Source: Deltaproteobacteria bacterium (GTDB taxonomy: Bacteria; Myxococcota_A; Polyangia; Haliangiales; JADYYK01). From it: a stretch of DNA of 64,000 bases. Position 1 is the first letter of the stretch. Each line of letters starts with the position of its first letter. Where the stretch lies: contig JADYYK010000008.1 in NCBI GenBank assembly GCA_020853705.1, forward strand, positions 1-64,000, written 5' to 3'. Below are positions 57,780 to 64,000 of the stretch, piece after piece. The position numbers were made by a program, and so were the translations under genes. The notes beneath the pieces were generated by a model. The model was not told the DNA's origin. It made no database searches and saw nothing but the letters and a program-made list of their open reading frames with translations.

Positions 57780-59359
57780 CAGGCCCCCCGCGTGTTGGTG
57801 CTCAGCACGTTGACCTTGCGGAAGCGCGCCGGCGAGCAGCCGTGGCTGACGCCGTTGGACTGCACCGGCTCGCCCTTGCCGTCGCCCAGGGTGCCGCCCA
57901 TGACCCACTCGCGCTGGCCGGCGATCATGTCGCACGAGCGCCAGAAATCGAGCGAGTTGGCCTGATAAGCGACGTCCTTCAGCGGCCGGGTCAGCTTGCC
58001 CTTCTTGATCTCATGGAACATCTGGCCGCCGAACTGGAAGTTGTAGCGCTGGTGATCGATCGACCAGCTGCCGTTGCCGGTGATGTAGATCCCGTCGTCG
58101 GTGGCGGCGATGAGATCGGCCACCCCCTTGTCGGCGGCGCCCGGCGCCAGCGACACGTTGGGCATGCGCTGGAACGGGAAGGCCTTGAAGTCCTCGCCAT
58201 ATGCCGTCGCGCGCGAGGCCGGCTCCTTGATCCAGGCGGCCTGCTCGCGCGTGGTCTGATAGCCGACGAAGAGGCCCTTCTTGACCAGGTCCCAGCGGCC
58301 CGTGGGTACGCCGTCGTCGTCATAGCCGCAGCTGGCCAGGCCGCCGGGGCTGGTCTTGTCGGCGAACAGGGTCACGATGTCGCTGCCGAAGCGCAGCGTG
58401 CCCAGCTTGTCGACGGTGGCGAACGAGGTCCCGGCCAGGTTGGCCTCGTAGCCGAGGGCGCGGTCGAGCTCGGTCGAGTGGCCGACCGACTCATGGATGG
58501 TCAGCCACAGGTTGCTGGGCGCCAGGATGAGGTCGCGCTTGCCGGGCGTGACCCCAGGGGCCTTGAGCTTGGCCACCGCCTCCTCGCCGATCTTGCGGGC
58601 ATCGGCGCGCAGGGTCGAGCCCTCGACATACTCCCAGCCGGCCTGTGACGGCGGCAGCTCGTGCTCGCGGCTGACGAACTCACCCGTCTTGGCGTCGACC
58701 GCGGTGGCGCTGTAGCCGGGCTCGATGCGGGTGATCTCCTGCTCGATGCGCGAGCCCTCGCTGGTGACCAGGAGCTTCCACTCGCCCAGGGCGTCGAAGC
58801 TCGAGGTGCAGAACTTCACGCCCGGCACCGCCATCACGTCGGCGTTGATGGCGAGCAGGAAGGCGGCCTTCTCGGCCAGCGGGATCTTGAAGGGGTCGCG
58901 GGTCAGCGGCGTCTGCCACGCCGCAGTGACGGGCTTGACCGGGGCCAGTTCGACCGGGCGGCGCACCACCTTGGCGTTGGCCTTGGCGATGTCCACCGCC
59001 AGGCGGGCGATGCGCTCGGCCTCGGCGCCGTCGACGCGCGCGGACGCGGCGAAGCCCCAGGCGCCGCCGGCGATGACGCGCACGCCGAGGCCATAGCTGT
59101 CGGACGAGCCCACCCCGGTGACGTGATCCTCGCGGGTGTGCAGCGACTCGGCGACGCGGCGCACGACGCGGATGTCGGCGTAGGTCGCGCCCGCGGCCTT
59201 GGCGGCGGCCAGGGCGCGCGCGGTGACCTCGTCGAGCGTGTAGTCGGTCAGCAGGCCGCGGGCCAGCGCCAGGCGTGGCCATGACACGGTCACGGACGCG
59301 GACGCGGCCAGGGCGGCGGCCGCCCCGGCGCCCTGGATGAGCTGTCGTCGGGAGAGCAT
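57779..59359 (-). CDS. tldD: TldD metalloprotease with Tat signal
   Basis: Protein of 526 aa. It begins with SRRQLIQGAGAAAALAASAS, a twin-arginine signal, so it should be exported folded; canonical TldD is cytoplasmic. The zinc site HESVGHSTELD (HExxxH) is intact, with the typical GEFVSREHE and GRWDLVKKGLFVGYQTTRE-like segments. The TldD/TldE pair degrades or matures peptides. The ATG is 7 nt after TACCAT. Confidence 0.9.
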   Translation of the reverse strand: MLSRRQLIQGAGAAAALAASASVTVSWPRLALARGLLTDYTLDEVTARALAAAKAAGATYADIRVVRRVAESLHTREDHVTGVGSSDSYGLGVRVIAGGAWGFAASARVDGAEAERIARLAVDIAKANAKVVRRPVELAPVKPVTAAWQTPLTRDPFKIPLAEKAAFLLAINADVMAVPGVKFCTSSFDALGEWKLLVTSEGSRIEQEITRIEPGYSATAVDAKTGEFVSREHELPPSQAGWEYVEGSTLRADARKIGEEAVAKLKAPGVTPGKRDLILAPSNLWLTIHESVGHSTELDRALGYEANLAGTSFATVDKLGTLRFGSDIVTLFADKTSPGGLASCGYDDDGVPTGRWDLVKKGLFVGYQTTREQAAWIKEPASRATAYGEDFKAFPFQRMPNVSLAPGAADKGVADLIAATDDGIYITGNGSWSIDHQRYNFQFGGQMFHEIKKGKLTRPLKDVAYQANSLDFWRSCDMIAGQREWVMGGTLGDGKGEPVQSNGVSHGCSPARFRKVNVLSTNTRGA

Positions 59360-59406
59360 GCGCGGGATGGTACACCTGGGCAGGCCATCGCATACTCGGA
59401 TCGGGC

Positions 59407-61925
<2,519 letters not shown>

Positions 61926-61929
<4 letters not shown>

Positions 61930-63197
61930 CCCCGCATTGCCACGACGCACCCGAGCGCCGTCGCACCACAGCCACAGCCACAGCCACAGCCACGGCCACA
62001 GCCACAGCCACAGCCGCCACCACCGCCACAGCCACCGCCACCACCGCCACAGCCACCGCCACCCTGCTGCTGCTCGTGGCCACCCTGACCGGCTGCAACC
62101 GCGCCCCCAGCGCCGCGCAACGCATGAACGCCTGCGCCCGGGCCGCCCGCGCCGCCGCCGCCGCTGCTCCCGGCGCCCGGCTCGGTGTGCTCGCCCACGG
62201 CTGCCCGGTGGGCTGCCAGGCCAGGACCCTGACCACGCTGTGGCGCGCCACCGTCGACGAGTGGCCGGGTCTGGTCGAGGCCGCCTGCGACGTGCACTGC
62301 AGCCCCGAGGAGCGGCGCTTCTCCGCCGATGAGCCCCCCGCCGAGCGCCTGACTCACGCCCTCGAGCAGTGCGGCCCGGCCCATTTCGGCCTCACCCTCG
62401 AGCAGAGCCCCGCCTTCTCCAGCGAGTGGATCATCCTCGAACGCATGGGTCGCTGGCTGGCTGCCCACTCCAGCGCCGGCGCCGCCGCGGTCGCCACCGC
62501 CTCGCCCAGCTTCCCGCTGGCGCTGCGCGCCTTCGCGCCCGGCCTGTACCGCGTCCCGACCAGCGAGCGCCACCAGCCGCCCGACACCAGCACCAGCGCC
62601 TATGTCTTCGTCGACGCCGAGCGGGTGCGCGCCAGCGCCGGCCCGAGCGCGCGCCTGACCGCCACCGGCACCCAGTTCGTGCCCAGCCCCTGGGGCGTCT
62701 TCCCCGGCGCCGTGCTGTATCCCGCCGAGCTGCCCGACCGCCTGCTCTCGATCGCGATGCTGGCCGAGCCCACGCGCTCCGACCTCGAGAAGGCCCAGCT
62801 GCCGGCGCCCCTGGTCGTCGCCGACGGTGACCTGGCCGCCCTCCGCGTGGTCTCCATCCTGGCCGCCATCGCCACGCGCAGCCCCGGCATCCGCCTGGCG
62901 GTCGCCGGCCCCGACGGCGTGCTGGCACAGCACCCCGTGCTGCTGCGCCCACCCGGCCGCGGCGGCCTCGAGGTCATCGTCGACGAGGGCAGCTACAGCC
63001 TGAGCATCCCTCGCCCCGCCGGCGACAACGGCGCCGACCTCGGCGCCCTGCTGCGCTGGTGGGCCAGCCACGAAGATCGCAACACCGACGTCAGCTTCCT
63101 GCTGCGCGACGACGTCACCACCAGCGACCTCGCCGAGCTGCTGGATCTGGCGGCGCGCGCCGGGCTGACCCGGGTGGGGCTGGGGGCGGCGCCCTGA
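61926..63197 (+). CDS. Lipoprotein with Thr-Ala repeat in its signal peptide
   Basis: Protein of 423 aa. A (CCACAG)-type array (61968-62062) encodes a Thr-Ala run of about 30 residues directly before a short hydrophobic core and lipobox LTGC (C57). The mature part is globular; its last 50 residues (DVSFLLRDDVTTSDLAELLD onwards) resemble the ExbD/TolR C-terminal strand-helix, but the resemblance is weak. Overlaps the previous stop (ATGA). Confidence 0.65.
61968..62062 (+). repeat. (CCACAG)n-type hexanucleotide array
   Basis: Imperfect CCACAG/CCACCG repeats coding for Thr-Ala within a signal peptide. Confidence 0.85.
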
Positions 63198-63213
63198 GCG
63201 GCGACCGGGCCGG

Positions 63214-64000
63214 CTACAGCTTGAGCGGCCGGTAGCCCATCAGGCGCACGCGCCTGAGCAGCACGTCGAGCAAGTACAGGCCGAGCAGCACCAGCACCAC
63301 ATACGGCCATAGATCCTGGTGAAACTGCATGGTCTCGCCGCCGGCGTCGAACAGCTGCTTGGGCGTCGGCGCGCTCCAGCCGCCCGAGATGTTGGCCACC
63401 AGCTCGAGCCGCTTCTCGTCGGGCGGCTGGCCCAGGTACTCGGGCGGGAACGGGAACGACACCGACCCGGTCGACTCCGCCACCGTGTTGCCCTTGAGCT
63501 TGTGCACCGCCTTGAGCAGGAAGGACCCGTAGCGCTCGATCGAGAAGTCGGCCTGATAGCGCCCCGGCGCGGCCTGCACCATGGGGATGCTGCGCTTCTG
63601 CCCCGGGTGCAGCGGGTCCACGATCTCCAGCGTGGTATCCAGCTCGTTGATGAACTTGTCGTCGCGCCCCACCGCGTCGACCACGACCTCCGCGGTGCCC
63701 GGCCCCACCGTGGCCGACAGATCGAACGACTGCAGCACGCGGTGCTTCATCGAGGTGCGCACCACCTGGGCCCAGAACTTGGGATAGCCGTTCCAGCGCA
63801 GCCAGTCGACCGACCAGCGGTTCTTGACGTCGCTGGTCCACGCCACCACCCAGCCCAGGCCCTGGCGCCAGCGCGCCAGCAGTGGCTCGCTGGTGTCCGA
63901 CACCAGCACGACCTCCGACAGCGGCTTGGCCTTGGTGCTGACATAGCCGCGCAGGTAGGGCGCGTTCTCGACGTCGGTGCCGTGCACCATCTCGACGTTC
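63214..64000 (-). CDS. C-terminal part of a VWA/amidotransferase-like membrane protein (truncated by window end)
   Basis: At least 262 aa, open at the 5' end. [20 protein letters not shown], then [20 protein letters not shown] and WTSDVKNRW, is characteristic of large BatA/VWA or class-I-amidotransferase-like membrane proteins found with MoxR. A C-terminal membrane helix ([20 protein letters not shown]) and basic tail are present. The reading frame continues past base 64000. Confidence 0.75.
   Translation of the reverse strand, partial: NVEMVHGTDVENAPYLRGYVSTKAKPLSEVVLVSDTSEPLLARWRQGLGWVVAWTSDVKNRWSVDWLRWNGYPKFWAQVVRTSMKHRVLQSFDLSATVGPGTAEVVVDAVGRDDKFINELDTTLEIVDPLHPGQKRSIPMVQAAPGRYQADFSIERYGSFLLKAVHKLKGNTVAESTGSVSFPFPPEYLGQPPDEKRLELVANISGGWSAPTPKQLFDAGGETMQFHQDLWPYVVLVLLGLYLLDVLLRRVRLMGYRPLKL

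Overview
The window is very GC-rich, densely packed DNA. Its gene content points to a myxobacterium (phylum Myxococcota, most likely a Haliangium/Kofleriaceae-like lineage). The signs are Hanks-type Ser/Thr kinases (one of the PknK-like kinase-ATPase type), many lipoproteins with Asp/Ala-rich or Pro-rich linkers, a receiver-DUF4388-DnaJ protein, tandem DUF2330 proteins, multihaem cytochromes and an isolated type III export gate. Taxonomy is inferred from gene content only. I saw no rRNA, CRISPR array, transposase or prophage. One tRNA (Pro, anticodon CGG) is present.

Layout. 0-10 kb: two convergent kinases, a Pro/Gln-rich membrane protein, a ParD-like/zeta-type toxin-antitoxin pair with a palindromic operator, a patatin-like lipase and a large lipoprotein. 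10-15.3 kb: a small-protein/nucleotidyltransferase cassette, then a three-gene reverse operon ending in a Cys-rich beta-helix lipoprotein. 15.4-19.5 kb: fliO-sctR-sctS-sctT-(barrel)-sctU, a type III export gate whose SctU lacks the NPTH self-cleavage motif. 19.6-31 kb: priA, the DUF4388 regulator, a hydrolase, an enoyl-CoA hydratase, an EF-hand-like lipoprotein, a PilZ protein and a MepA-type endopeptidase. 31.1-36.9 kb: a fluoride-riboswitch-like leader and CLC-type fluoride exporter, then small envelope proteins, a PAP2 phosphatase and two collar-like lipoproteins. 37-41.5 kb: fmt, rsmB, a second small-protein/nucleotidyltransferase cassette, rpe. 41.5-46.2 kb: a cytochrome/outer-membrane operon, a receiver-XRE regulator and tRNA-Pro. 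46.4-52.6 kb: a three-gene electron-transfer locus consisting of a cNMP-like/4x[4Fe-4S]/di-haem b membrane protein, a protein with 30 haem motifs, and an outer-membrane barrel. 52.6-64 kb: Uma2 nuclease, DUF2330 pair, TldD/TldE/DTW operon, a seven-haem lipoprotein, and a truncated von Willebrand/amidotransferase-like membrane protein.

Three signals cut across the genes. (1) About twenty start codons lie 5-8 nt (usually exactly 6) after a TANNNT -10 box, so transcription should begin at or next to the start codon; leaderless mRNAs appear to be normal here. (2) Hexanucleotide repeat arrays, mainly (GAGCAC)n read as Ser-Thr, recur inside unrelated envelope genes. (3) Genes within operons commonly overlap by GTGA, ATGA or TGATG, implying translational coupling.

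The most interesting candidates for follow-up are the cytochrome conduit at 46.4-52.6 kb, the non-cleaving type III export gate, the leaderless-promoter architecture (including two leaderless mini-ORFs coupled to fliO and priA) and the fluoride switch.
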